A stretch of DNA of 32,888 nt from CAITSH01 sp964385505 (GTDB lineage Bacteria > Pseudomonadota > Gammaproteobacteria > Burkholderiales > SG8-39), in NCBI GenBank assembly GCA_964385505.1, contig CAYLPI010000024.1, positions 1-32,888 of the forward strand, in the 5' to 3' direction. The notes under the pieces are model-generated. The model was given only the letters and a program-made list of their open reading frames with translations. It was not told the DNA's origin and did no database searches. This document shows, piece by piece, positions 8,078 through 15,475 of the stretch. The translations under genes were made by a program, and so were the position numbers. Numbering within the stretch: position 1 is the first letter of the stretch; each line of letters begins with the position of its first letter.

Positions 8078-8188
8078 CCCCGCTTTAGCCGATTTAGGAA
8101 AGCCCCGACTCCCTCGTACCCGTGGTTCTTGGTATCTGGTAACCGGCAACTGTCCAGCGCCCGCAAGCTGATGAGATCAAATCGGCGC
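8078..8188 (-). promoter_or_regulatory. SAM-II (SAM-alpha)-like riboswitch upstream of metX
   Basis: On the minus strand the P1 strand GCGCC (8188–8184) is followed by GATTTGA and GCTTGC, then the complementary GGCGC (8161–8157). The 3' element TAAATCGGCTAAAGCGGG (8096–8079) comes about 60 nt later. The order GAUUUrA – UUGC – P1 3' strand – UAAAU-n3-GCUAAA-n2-GGG is that of the SAM-II pseudoknot, and GCUU can pair with AAGC to form P2. Known compact SAM-II RNAs have only a few nucleotides between P1 and UAAAU, so the 60-nt insert (8156–8097) is unusual. A TAAGAT box at 8201–8196 would start transcription at the aptamer's 5' edge. Position upstream of metX fits methionine control. Confidence 0.85.
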
Positions 8189-8264
8189 AGCATTTATCTT
8201 ACACCAATCGGTGCCTGCCGGCGGCAGACCGAAGGACCCGGGGTCGGGGCTGCTGGGTCCGTGG

Positions 8265-10031
8265 TCAGGCGTTGAGCCGCGCCAGCAGCGCGCGCGCCTT
8301 GGCCGGGTCGTCGGTCTTGAGGATTTTTGCCGCCGTGACCTCGATCGCGGGCACGCTGCTGCGCAGGATCTGCTGTTTGATTGCGGGCAATTGCGCCGGG
8401 TGCATGGAAAACTGCCGCAGGCCAAAACCGAGCAACAGGCGCGTCAGGTGCACGTCGCCGGCCATCTCGCCACACACCGCGACCGGCACGCCGGCCTTGT
8501 GGGCGCTGCGGATGGTGTGCGCGACAAGGTGCAGCACCGCCGGGTGCAGCGGGTCGTACAGGTGCGACACGGTGTCGTCGGTGCGGTCGATGGCGAGCGT
8601 GTACTGGATGAGGTCGTTGGTGCCTATCGACAGGAAGTCGAGGCGCCTGGCGAACATGCCTATGGACAGCGCCGCCGCCGGCACTTCGATCATGCCACCG
8701 ACCGGGATCGCCCGGTCGTAAGGGACGCCTTGTTCGTCGAGCATGGCCTTGGCCTGCGCGATCATCTTCAGCGACTGGTCGATTTCGTGGACGTGGGCGA
8801 GCATCGGCACCAGCAGCTTGATTTTGCCGTAGTGCGATGCGCGCAGGATCGCGCGCAGTTGCGCCAGGAACATCTGCGGTTCGGCGAGGCACAGGCGGAT
8901 CGCGCGCAGGCCCAGTGCCGGGTTGGGGCCGCTCATTTCGACGCCGTGCGCCGTCTTGTCGGCGCCAAGGTCGAGGGTGCGTATGGTCACCGGCTGGCCG
9001 TTCATGGCCGAAGCCACCTCGCGGTAGGCCTCGAACTGTTCGTCCTCGCCGGGCAGGTCGCTGCGGTTGAGGAACAGGAACTCGCTGCGAAACAGCCCGA
9101 TGCCGGTGGCGCCCGACTCGAGCACCTTGTCCATGTCCTGTGGCAGTTCGATGTTGGCGTGCAGCTCGATGGCGGCGCCGTCGAGCGTCGCCGCCGGCGT
9201 GGTGCGCAGGCGCTTGAGCTTTTGCTGCTCGAGGTCGAGCTGGCGCTTTTTGAGCTGATACTCGGTGAGCACCTGCTTGTCGGGGTTGACGATCAGCACG
9301 CCCTCGACGCCGTCGACGATGATCAGTTCGTCCTCGCGAATGAGCTGGCGCGCGTGGTGCAGGCCGACGATGGCGGGGATGTTGAGACTGCGCGCAAGGA
9401 TCGCCGTGTGCGAGGTGACGCCCCCGAGGTCGGTGACGAAACCGGCGAACTGGTGCTGCTTGAACAGGATCATGTCCGCCGGCGACAGGTCGTGCGCGAC
9501 GACGACGAGCTCTTTCTCGTCGCTGCGCATCGCCGGTGCGTGGCCAGGGTGGCCGATCAGCGCCATCAGCACCCGTTCGACCACCTGCATCACGTCGTTC
9601 TTGCGCTCACGCAGGTACTGGTCCTCGATCTCCTCGAACTGCCCCACCAGCATGTCCATCTGCTGCACCAGCGCCCACTCGGCGTTGCAATGGCGGCTGC
9701 GGATGAGCTCGCGCGGCACCGTGGACATCGACGAATCGTCGAGGATCATCTGATGCAGGTTGAGGAAGGCGCCCATTTCAGTCGGTGCGGTGGACGGAAT
9801 GCCCGCCTTCAGGCCGGCCAGTTCGCCGCGCACCTGTGCCACGGCGGTGTCAAAGCGTGCGATTTCGTCGTCGATGTCCGCGACCTGGATTTCGTAATGC
9901 GCGACTTCGAGCCGTGCGCTCGAGATGAGATGGGCATGGCCGATGGCGATGCCGCCGGACACGCCGCTGCCGTGCAGCGTGAAGCTCGCGGCCCGGGCGC
10001 CGGACTGCGGCGCCTGCGCGGGGCTGTTCAC
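8265..10031 (-). CDS. ptsI: PTS enzyme I (phosphoenolpyruvate–protein phosphotransferase)
   Basis: Enzyme I autophosphorylates with PEP and passes the phosphate to HPr. The 588-residue product has the N-terminal block FTLHGSGVSGGIAIGHAHL, the phospho-histidine motif GGVTSHTAILARSLNIPAI, the PEP-binding GIGLFRSEFLFL, and the C-terminal FLSIGTNDLIQYTLAIDR and AVCGEMAG blocks. The GTG at 10031 was chosen as start: it overlaps the ptsH stop as GTGA, and the length then fits the family. It forms one operon with the EIIA gene and ptsH. No sugar permease lies nearby, so a regulatory PTS is likely. Confidence 0.95.
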   Translation of the reverse strand: MNSPAQAPQSGARAASFTLHGSGVSGGIAIGHAHLISSARLEVAHYEIQVADIDDEIARFDTAVAQVRGELAGLKAGIPSTAPTEMGAFLNLHQMILDDSSMSTVPRELIRSRHCNAEWALVQQMDMLVGQFEEIEDQYLRERKNDVMQVVERVLMALIGHPGHAPAMRSDEKELVVVAHDLSPADMILFKQHQFAGFVTDLGGVTSHTAILARSLNIPAIVGLHHARQLIREDELIIVDGVEGVLIVNPDKQVLTEYQLKKRQLDLEQQKLKRLRTTPAATLDGAAIELHANIELPQDMDKVLESGATGIGLFRSEFLFLNRSDLPGEDEQFEAYREVASAMNGQPVTIRTLDLGADKTAHGVEMSGPNPALGLRAIRLCLAEPQMFLAQLRAILRASHYGKIKLLVPMLAHVHEIDQSLKMIAQAKAMLDEQGVPYDRAIPVGGMIEVPAAALSIGMFARRLDFLSIGTNDLIQYTLAIDRTDDTVSHLYDPLHPAVLHLVAHTIRSAHKAGVPVAVCGEMAGDVHLTRLLLGFGLRQFSMHPAQLPAIKQQILRSSVPAIEVTAAKILKTDDPAKARALLARLNA

Positions 10032-10297
10032 TCGTCTTCCCCGAAACGTCCGGCTATGAGCGCGAGGAGCGCTTGCATTGCTGCTACCTCGTCGGCGCCC
10101 GTGGTTTCGATCTGGATGGAGCTGCCCTTGCCGGCGGCGAGCATCATCACGCCCATGATGCTCTTGGCGTTGACGCGCCGGCCGTTGCGCGACAACCACA
10201 CCTCGCAGGTGTGGGCGCTTGCGACCTGGGTGAGCTTGGCCGAGGCGCGGGCGTGCAGGCCGAGCTTGTTGACGATTTCAGCTTCCGCTAGCGGCAT
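10028..10297 (-). CDS. ptsH: HPr phosphocarrier protein
   Basis: The 89-residue HPr accepts phosphate from enzyme I on the histidine in GLHARASAKL (about residue 15). It also has the regulatory serine in NAKSIMGVMMLA (about residue 46), the site phosphorylated by HPr kinase in organisms that have one. No HPr kinase gene is in the window. The start overlaps the EIIA gene by 20 bp and the stop overlaps the ptsI GTG by 4 bp, so all three are coupled. Confidence 0.95.
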   Translation of the reverse strand: MPLAEAEIVNKLGLHARASAKLTQVASAHTCEVWLSRNGRRVNAKSIMGVMMLAAGKGSSIQIETTGADEVAAMQALLALIAGRFGEDE

Positions 10298-10691
10298 TGC
10301 ATTGGTCCGTGTTGAGATGCACGACGCCGGCGGTGCCGCCGCTCATGGCTTTTTCGACCACCACCGCAAGCGGCGATTCGCGGTAGGTGAGGGCGCGCAC
10401 CAGCATCGGCAGGTTGACCCCGGAAACGCCCTCGACGCGGCCCGGTTCGAGCAGCCGCGTGGCAAGGTTGGACGGTGTGGCGCCGAGTATGTCCGACAGG
10501 ACGAGCACACCGTCACCCTGGTCGAGCTGTTTGACCAGCTCCTGCGCCACCGGCAGCATCGAGTCCGGATCGTCGTGGATGGTCACACCGACCTGGCGCA
10601 CCCGCAGCGGACGCTTGCCCAGCACATGGCTGGCACAGTGGATCAGCGCCTCGCCGAAGGTGCCGTGTGAAATGATGAGTATGCCGATCAT
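10278..10691 (-). CDS. PTS mannose-type EIIA domain protein
   Basis: The 137-residue single-domain protein starts MIGILIISHGTFGEALI, with the phospho-acceptor histidine at residue 9. LVLSDILGATPSNLA and SGVNLPMLVRAL are the other EIIA-Man blocks. No EIIB or EIIC partners occur in the window. In betaproteobacteria this orphan EIIA with HPr and enzyme I is usually taken to be regulatory; its target is not known here. The start was chosen at ATG 10691 because it matches the family N-terminus. The gene lies 41 bases downstream of gshB. Confidence 0.9.
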   Translation of the reverse strand: MIGILIISHGTFGEALIHCASHVLGKRPLRVRQVGVTIHDDPDSMLPVAQELVKQLDQGDGVLVLSDILGATPSNLATRLLEPGRVEGVSGVNLPMLVRALTYRESPLAVVVEKAMSGGTAGVVHLNTDQCNAASGS

Positions 10692-10732
10692 GTTGTATGC
10701 AAATGAAGTCCGGATGCTTTTGTCATGCCGGC

Positions 10733-11683
10733 CTATGCGCCCTTGCCGCAGGCCGACTCCAGCGCATCGAGCATCAGCGCGGCGACGTTGCAACCGGTCT
10801 GGTCCATGATCTCGCGAAAACAGGTCGGACTGGTGACGTTGATCTCGGTCAGGTGCTCGCCGATGATATCGAGCCCCACCAGCAGCAGGCCGCGGCGCAT
10901 CAGCTCGGGCCCCATCGCCTCGGCGATGTTGCGGTCATGCGCATTCAGTTCGCGCGCCTCGCCGCGGCCGCCGGCAGCGAGGTTGCCGCGCGTTTCGCCC
11001 GCCTTGGGAATGCGCGCGAGGCAGTAGGGTACGGGTTTGCCGGCGATCAGCAGCACGCGCTTGTCGCCATCGACGATCTCGGGGATGTAGCGCTGTGCCA
11101 TGACGTTGCGGGCCCCTTCGGGCGACAGCGTTTCGATGATGACGTTGCGGTTGGCGTCGTTGGCGCGGACACGGAATATCTGGCTGCCGCCCATGCCGTC
11201 GAGCGGCTTGAGGATGACATCTTCGTGTTCGTCGATGAAGGCGTGCAGCTGGTTGGCCGAGCGCGTGACCATGGTCGGCGAGGTGAATTGCGGAAACTGC
11301 GCGATGGAAAACTTTTCGTTGTGATCGCGCACCGCGCGCGGGTCGTTGAACACCTTCGCGCCCTCGCGTTGTGCCTGCTCGAGCAGCCAGGTCGAGGTGA
11401 CGTATTCCATGTCAAAGGGCGGGTCCTTGCGCATCAGCACCGCATCAAAGCCCGACAAGGGCATCTCGAGCACGGGATCAAGCCGGTACCAGGGCGTGGC
11501 ATGGTTGCGAAGCGTGATCTGGCGCGTCATGCCGATGACCCGGCAGCGTTTCCACAACAGATCCTCCTGCTGCATCACATACAGTTCGTGGCCGCGCGCC
11601 GCCGCCTCCACCATCATGGTGTAGGTGGAATCCTTGTAGATTTTCAGGCTGTCGAGCGGATCAACAATGAACAGGATTTTCAT
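10733..11683 (-). CDS. gshB: Glutathione synthetase
   Basis: GshB joins gamma-glutamylcysteine and glycine with ATP, the second step of glutathione synthesis, in the cytoplasm. The 316-residue product is an ATP-grasp enzyme. It shows the N-terminal KILFIVDPLDSLKIYKDST, VLMRKDPPFDMEY, the ATP-grasp strand VILKPLDGMGGSQIF, and the metal/ATP end DIIGEHLTEINVTSPTC. The start at 11683 (MKILF) is preferred over an in-frame ATG nine codons upstream because it matches the family. It heads the gshB–EIIA–ptsH–ptsI cluster, a common betaproteobacterial gene order. Confidence 0.96.
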   Translation of the reverse strand: MKILFIVDPLDSLKIYKDSTYTMMVEAAARGHELYVMQQEDLLWKRCRVIGMTRQITLRNHATPWYRLDPVLEMPLSGFDAVLMRKDPPFDMEYVTSTWLLEQAQREGAKVFNDPRAVRDHNEKFSIAQFPQFTSPTMVTRSANQLHAFIDEHEDVILKPLDGMGGSQIFRVRANDANRNVIIETLSPEGARNVMAQRYIPEIVDGDKRVLLIAGKPVPYCLARIPKAGETRGNLAAGGRGEARELNAHDRNIAEAMGPELMRRGLLLVGLDIIGEHLTEINVTSPTCFREIMDQTGCNVAALMLDALESACGKGA

Positions 11684-11784
11684 ACGCGGGTGACCGGGGA
11701 CAGGGTGCATTTACGCTGAGCCATGATTGTAGCCGATGCGCCCCGGCGCTCCGGAGCGGGCGCAAAAGCATCGACCAAAACAGA

Positions 11785-11806
11785 CGGGGCAGCCGAAGCT
11801 GCCCCG
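11785..11806 (-). terminator. Hairpin terminator after the cytochrome c gene
   Basis: Read on the minus strand, CGGGGCAGC and GCTGCCCCG form a perfect 9-bp stem with a stable TTCG tetraloop, followed by TCTGTTTT. It lies 21 bases past the cytochrome stop and separates it from gshB. Confidence 0.75.
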
Positions 11807-11827
11807 TTCAGGATGCGGCGCTACAAC

Positions 11828-12355
11828 TTACTTTTTTGCCGCTGCTTTGGCGTCCGCAGCCGGTAGCGCCGGCTCCTTGAAACTTGCACCCGACTGGTTG
11901 GCCATCCAGACGATGGAGCGGGCGATTTCCAGGTCGGCGATATCGGGATTGCCGCCGCGTGCCGGCATGCCGCCTTTGCCCTTGATTGCCGACTTGGTCA
12001 GGCCGTCAAGCCCGAGACCGAGGCGCGCCGCCCATGAGGCCTTGTCGCCGATTTTGGGCGCGCCGGCCGCGCCGGTGGCGTGGCAGGCGACGCAGGCGGC
12101 CTTGGCCACCTCTTCGCCCGAACGCAGCACCTTGGGTGCGCTGGCATCGACCAGGTTCAGACCCGCCGCCGGCTTGAGGCGTTGCGCCACGGCATCGGGA
12201 TTGAGCGCCGCCGGATCGATTTTGGGACCGGTGGTGACCAACTGGGTCAGGATCACGATCAGCGCAACGGGCACGAGGAAGGAGAGCGCCACCACGGTGA
12301 TGAGCTGACCCGGTGTCTTGATTGGTGACTCGTGCGCTTCGAGGTCTGCGCTCAT
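11828..12355 (-). CDS. Membrane-anchored class I cytochrome c (c5-like)
   Basis: The 175-residue product has one N-terminal membrane segment (about residues 17–40, GQLITVVALSFLVPVALIVI). A periplasmic linker follows, then a c-type domain with a single haem-binding CVACH at about residues 89–93. The likely sixth ligand is the methionine in GKGGMPARGG, and the C-terminal DIADLEIARSIVWMANQ helix is typical. This is the layout of small membrane-bound electron carriers of the c5/c555 type. A Lys/Ala tail ends the protein. A TATAAT box on the minus strand (12397–12392) lies about 40 bases upstream. The electron partner is unknown. Confidence 0.9.
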   Translation of the reverse strand: MSADLEAHESPIKTPGQLITVVALSFLVPVALIVILTQLVTTGPKIDPAALNPDAVAQRLKPAAGLNLVDASAPKVLRSGEEVAKAACVACHATGAAGAPKIGDKASWAARLGLGLDGLTKSAIKGKGGMPARGGNPDIADLEIARSIVWMANQSGASFKEPALPAADAKAAAKK

Positions 12356-12479
12356 TCCATCTGTCCTTTTAAGGCCGCTGCAAAAGCGCGAATTATACCG
12401 TTAAACAATGCCTTGGAAAACGCCGCCGCGCGACTGTGCCGGGCACGAAGGGGCGAAAAGACGTAAACTGCGCCTCTTT

Positions 12480-12556
12480 GCGCCCATAGCTCAGTTGGAT
12501 AGAGTGTTGGTTTCCGAAACCAAAGGTCGCAGGTTCGACTCCTGCTGGGCGCGCCA
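12480..12556 (+). tRNA. tRNA-Arg (anticodon CCG)
   Basis: The acceptor stem GCGCCCA (12480–12486) pairs with TGGGCGC (12546–12552), followed by discriminator G and an encoded CCA. The anticodon stem TTGGT/ACCAA encloses the loop TTCCGAA, giving anticodon CCG, which reads the arginine codon CGG. The T arm GCAGG-TTCGACT-CCTGC is canonical. Length is 77 nt. A TAAACT box at 12464–12469 could be the -10 of its promoter. Confidence 0.96.
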
Positions 12557-12625
12557 TCCCTTTTTTACCTGGTTGTGCCCTATCGAATTCTCCGCGCCGG
12601 GGTCCATGTCTGCCGAAGGCAAAGC

Positions 12626-13624
12626 ATGAAACAGTGGCTGCCGGCCGTGTTTGGCCTCGTTGTCCTCTCCGCAGCGCTATGCCCGGGCGCTGTTGCCCAG
12701 ACCGCGCCCGGTGTGCGAACGTACTCGGGCAAGATCACCGAGGTGACGGTGCCGACACCGAAGTTTGCGCAGGATCTGGCGCTGGCGCCCGATGGCGGTA
12801 TTTTCATCGCCATCACCTCCGGTAACCGGGTTGCCCGTTTTGACCCGGACCAGCAGACCTTCAGGGAATGGGAAATGCCGTCCGGTACCAATCCGCATGG
12901 CGTCCTGCCTGACAGTCGGGGACTGGTATGGCTCAGCGGCAACGGCAATGGCACATTGAGCGTGCTCGACACGGCCAGCGGCGCGATCAGCGCATTCAAG
13001 ACGCCCTCCGGCGGCGGTGGTCCGCACACGCTGGTGGCGGGCGCGGCGGGTGATATCTGGTTCACCGGGCAGAGCGGCAATTACCTCGCCCGTTTCGAGC
13101 GCTCCGCAGATGGCAAAACCGGGCGGATCACCGAGATCAAGATGCCCGGAGGGCCGCAAGGCCTCACCATCGACCGGCAGGGTGTGGTGTGGGTCTGTCG
13201 CTACGGCGCCGACAAGCTGGGACGCTTCGATCCCAAAACGGGCAAAGTGGGCGAACTCAGCCTCGGCTCCGGGGCGCGCCCGCGGCGCATTGCGACTGCG
13301 CCGGACGGCAGTTTGTGGGTCACGCTCTACGGCAGGGGCGCGCTGGCGCACGTTGACGCGGTGTCGGGCAAACTGTTGCGCGAGTACGCCCTGCCCGCCG
13401 GTCCCCAAGCCGGTCCGTTTTCGGTTGCGGTCGATGCCGGCGGCAAGGTCTGGGTGAACGAGATCGAGAGCGATTCGGTGGTGCGCTTTGACCCGGCGGA
13501 CGGCACCATGCGCGTGTTCAACCTGCCCTCAAAGGGTGCCGGCATACGCAAGTTGCTGATCGATGGGCAGGGCCGCGTCTGGTATGTCGGCAGCCACAAC
13601 GGTCGCCTTGGCGTGATCGAATAG
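12626..13624 (+). CDS. Exported Vgb-like (virginiamycin B lyase/NHL) beta-propeller
   Basis: The 332-residue product has a signal peptide (residues 1–24, ending GAVAQ) and six or seven repeats of about 42 residues. Their shared core is P-H/Q-G-(hydrophobic)3-D-x2-G-x-(V/I)-W, for example NPHGVLPDSRGLVWLS and GPQGLTIDRQGVVWV. This is the propeller of the Vgb/streptogramin-lyase family. Lyase activity is doubtful: only some blades keep the PH pair, and later blades have PQ or PF instead. The signal peptide also puts it in the periplasm. No substrate is assigned. The start MKQWLPAV gives a proper signal peptide; an in-frame ATG at 12575 would put the tRNA's flank in the protein. Confidence 0.8.
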   Translation: MKQWLPAVFGLVVLSAALCPGAVAQTAPGVRTYSGKITEVTVPTPKFAQDLALAPDGGIFIAITSGNRVARFDPDQQTFREWEMPSGTNPHGVLPDSRGLVWLSGNGNGTLSVLDTASGAISAFKTPSGGGGPHTLVAGAAGDIWFTGQSGNYLARFERSADGKTGRITEIKMPGGPQGLTIDRQGVVWVCRYGADKLGRFDPKTGKVGELSLGSGARPRRIATAPDGSLWVTLYGRGALAHVDAVSGKLLREYALPAGPQAGPFSVAVDAGGKVWVNEIESDSVVRFDPADGTMRVFNLPSKGAGIRKLLIDGQGRVWYVGSHNGRLGVIE

Positions 13625-13670
13625 CAAACCTGCCGCTTTGCCGCAGGGGGGCGCATAGACCGGCAATGGG

Positions 13671-13712
13671 CATTCGGGTAACATCATTCGGGTAACATCA
13701 TTCGGGTGGCAT
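13671..13712. repeat. Three tandem 14-bp units upstream of the Bug receptor
   Basis: CATTCGGGTAACAT occurs twice in direct succession (13671–13684, 13685–13698). A third unit, CATTCGGGTGGCAT, follows at 13699–13712. The array is about 90 bases before the receptor start and upstream of an AT-rich stretch (13735–13760) that could hold the promoter, so it may be a regulator-binding array. Confidence 0.9.
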
Positions 13713-13801
13713 CATCTGTGACGCGGTGTATGGTTGTTAAAAAAATAAAAATATCAGGGCGGACGCGCACTGAACAAGTTATTTAACTGGAGGAGTACAT
13801 C

Positions 13802-14776
13802 ATGCTTAAACGATTTATTTTGGCGGCGCCTTTGCTGGCCATGGCGTTCACCGGCGGCGCCCTTGCGCAGGGCTATCCGACCAAGCCGATCAACATGGTC
13901 GTGCCCTTTGCCGCGGGCGGTCCGACTGACACACTCGGTCGCAACCTGGCGCAGGCCATGACCAAGATCCTGAAGCAGACGGTGGTCATCGAGAACGTCG
14001 GCGGTGCCGGCGGCACCATCGGTGTCAACCGTGTCGCCAAGGCGAACAACGACGGCTACACCGTGTTGCTGCATCACATCGGCATGTCCACTTCGCCTGC
14101 CCTGTACCGCACCCTGCCGTACAAGACGCTGGAGGATTTTGAGTACATCGGGCTTGTCGCTGATGTGCCGATGACGCTGATCGCGCGCGGCAATTTTCCG
14201 GCCAAGGACTTCAAGGAGTTTCTCGCCTACATCAAGGCCAACAAGGACAAGATCTCCTACGCCAACGCCGGCCTCGGCGCCGCATCGCATCTTTGCGGCA
14301 TGTTGTTCATGAGCGCCATCCAGACCGATTTCACCACGGTTCCCTACAAGGGCACGGCGCCGGCAATGAACGACCTGCTCGGCGGCCAGGTGGATTTCAT
14401 GTGCGACCAGACGACCAACACCACCGGCCAGATTCAGGGCGGCAAGGTCAAAGCCTACGGCGTTACCACGAAGACGCGTGTCCCTTCGCTCAAGGACATT
14501 CCGACGCTGCAGGAGCAGGGCCTCAAGGACTTTGAAGTCGGTGTCTGGCACGGTGTTTATGCCCCCAAGGGCACGCCCAAGCCGGTGCTGGACAAACTGG
14601 TGGCGACGCTGCAGGAAGCTTTGCGCGACCCGGACCTGAAGGCCAATCTTGGCAAACTCGGCACCGAGCCGGTGGCGCAAAAAGACGCCACGCCCGAGGC
14701 TCTGCGCAATCATTTGCGCGCCGAAATCGACAAGTGGGCCCCGCTGATCAAGAAAGCCGGCATTTTCGCTGACTGA
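13802..14776 (+). CDS. Bug/TctC-family periplasmic substrate-binding receptor
   Basis: The 324-residue product has a signal peptide (residues 1–22, ending GALAQ). The Bug-family fingerprints follow: YPTKPINMVVPFAAGGPTDT, VIENVGGAGGTIG, DGYTVLL, and the second-lobe blocks VPYKGTAPAMNDLLGGQVD and PTLQEQG. Such receptors bind carboxylates or amides in the periplasm and deliver them to tripartite tricarboxylate transporters. No TctA or TctB membrane partner is encoded here, the usual situation for betaproteobacterial Bug genes. A strong ribosome site (GGAGGAG) lies 8 bases before the ATG. The ligand is unknown. Confidence 0.93.
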   Translation: MLKRFILAAPLLAMAFTGGALAQGYPTKPINMVVPFAAGGPTDTLGRNLAQAMTKILKQTVVIENVGGAGGTIGVNRVAKANNDGYTVLLHHIGMSTSPALYRTLPYKTLEDFEYIGLVADVPMTLIARGNFPAKDFKEFLAYIKANKDKISYANAGLGAASHLCGMLFMSAIQTDFTTVPYKGTAPAMNDLLGGQVDFMCDQTTNTTGQIQGGKVKAYGVTTKTRVPSLKDIPTLQEQGLKDFEVGVWHGVYAPKGTPKPVLDKLVATLQEALRDPDLKANLGKLGTEPVAQKDATPEALRNHLRAEIDKWAPLIKKAGIFAD

Positions 14777-14783
14777 TTTTTTC

Positions 14784-15395
14784 GTGTTGGCGCAGGCGCA
14801 AAAGGCGGGGGGCGCCACCCTCCGCCTTTTTTGTTGTCTGCTGTTTTTGTTGTTTGCCCTGCCGGGTACGGCGACCTCGGCGTCCACAGCGCACGAAGCC
14901 TTGCTCGGCCAGTTGCGCCAGGGCGGTTATGTGCTGATGATCCGCCACGCGGTGGCGCCCGGAACCTTTGATCCGCCGGGCTTTCGCGTCGAGGACTGCG
15001 CCACGCAGCGCAACCTGTCTGCGGTGGGGCGCGACGAGGCGCGCCGCCTGGGTGCGTCCTTCGTCCGGCTGAAGATTCCGGTCTCCAGGGTCCTGTCGAG
15101 TGAATGGTGTCGCTGCCGCGACACCGCGCAACTCGCGTTCGGGGCATATGAGACGACGACCGTGCTCAATTCATTGCGCGCAGATTCCGCCGCAGCGCCG
15201 CAGCAGATCGAGGGCATGCGGCGTCTTGGCGTCGCCGTTCGCCCCGGAGCAAACCTCGTGCTGGTAACGCACAATTTCAACATCCAGCCGTTTTCCGGCG
15301 TAATGGTGCCGACATCGGGCGTGGTGGTGTTGCGGCCGGGGCCCAAAGGCGGCTTCGAATTTGTCGGCACGCTGGAAGGACTCGGCAGCTCCTGA
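14784..15395 (+). CDS. Exported histidine phosphatase family protein
   Basis: The product (203 residues from the GTG at 14784) has a very hydrophobic signal segment (LFCCLLFLLFALPGTATSA, about residues 15–33). A histidine phosphatase domain follows, with the phospho-histidine in MIRHAVAPG, the arginine in the LSSEWCRCRDTA block and the second histidine in VLVTHNFNI. It is probably a periplasmic phosphatase of unknown substrate. The start is uncertain. The GTG has little ribosome site, and the first ~15 codons coincide with a hairpin terminator of the preceding gene, so a downstream TTG just before the hydrophobic core is possible. A bidirectional terminator follows. Confidence 0.82.
   Translation: MLAQAQKAGGATLRLFCCLLFLLFALPGTATSASTAHEALLGQLRQGGYVLMIRHAVAPGTFDPPGFRVEDCATQRNLSAVGRDEARRLGASFVRLKIPVSRVLSSEWCRCRDTAQLAFGAYETTTVLNSLRADSAAAPQQIEGMRRLGVAVRPGANLVLVTHNFNIQPFSGVMVPTSGVVVLRPGPKGGFEFVGTLEGLGSS
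14800..14832 (+). terminator. Terminator of the Bug gene, inside the next reading frame
   Basis: AAAAGGCGG (14800–14808) pairs with CCGCCTTTT (14822–14830), with extra G/C pairing inside and two more T residues after it. It lies 24 bases past the Bug stop. It also falls within codons 6–17 of the histidine phosphatase reading frame if that starts at GTG 14784. Confidence 0.7.
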
Positions 15396-15427
15396 GCCGG
15401 CGCCGTTTCGTCAGCGACCGGGCAAAC

Positions 15428-15453
15428 AAAAAGGCGTCCGTGGACGCCTTTTT
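15428..15453. terminator. Bidirectional terminator between convergent genes
   Basis: AAAAAGGCGTCC (15428–15439) and GGACGCCTTTTT (15442–15453) form a perfect 12-bp inverted repeat around GT. A-run and T-run ends serve both the phosphatase gene (plus) and the dienelactone-hydrolase-like gene (minus). Confidence 0.9.
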
Positions 15454-15475
15454 GCATGTTGCTGCTGCCGGCGGA

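Noticed and set aside
8078..8188. SAM-I (S-box) riboswitch
   Set aside because: The S-box conserved core is not present; the element order matches the SAM-II pseudoknot instead.
8211..10670. Long plus-strand reading frame opposite ptsI/ptsH/EIIA
   Set aside because: It is antisense to three well-supported genes, has His/Arg/Asp-rich composition typical of high-GC shadow frames, and shows no recognisable domain.
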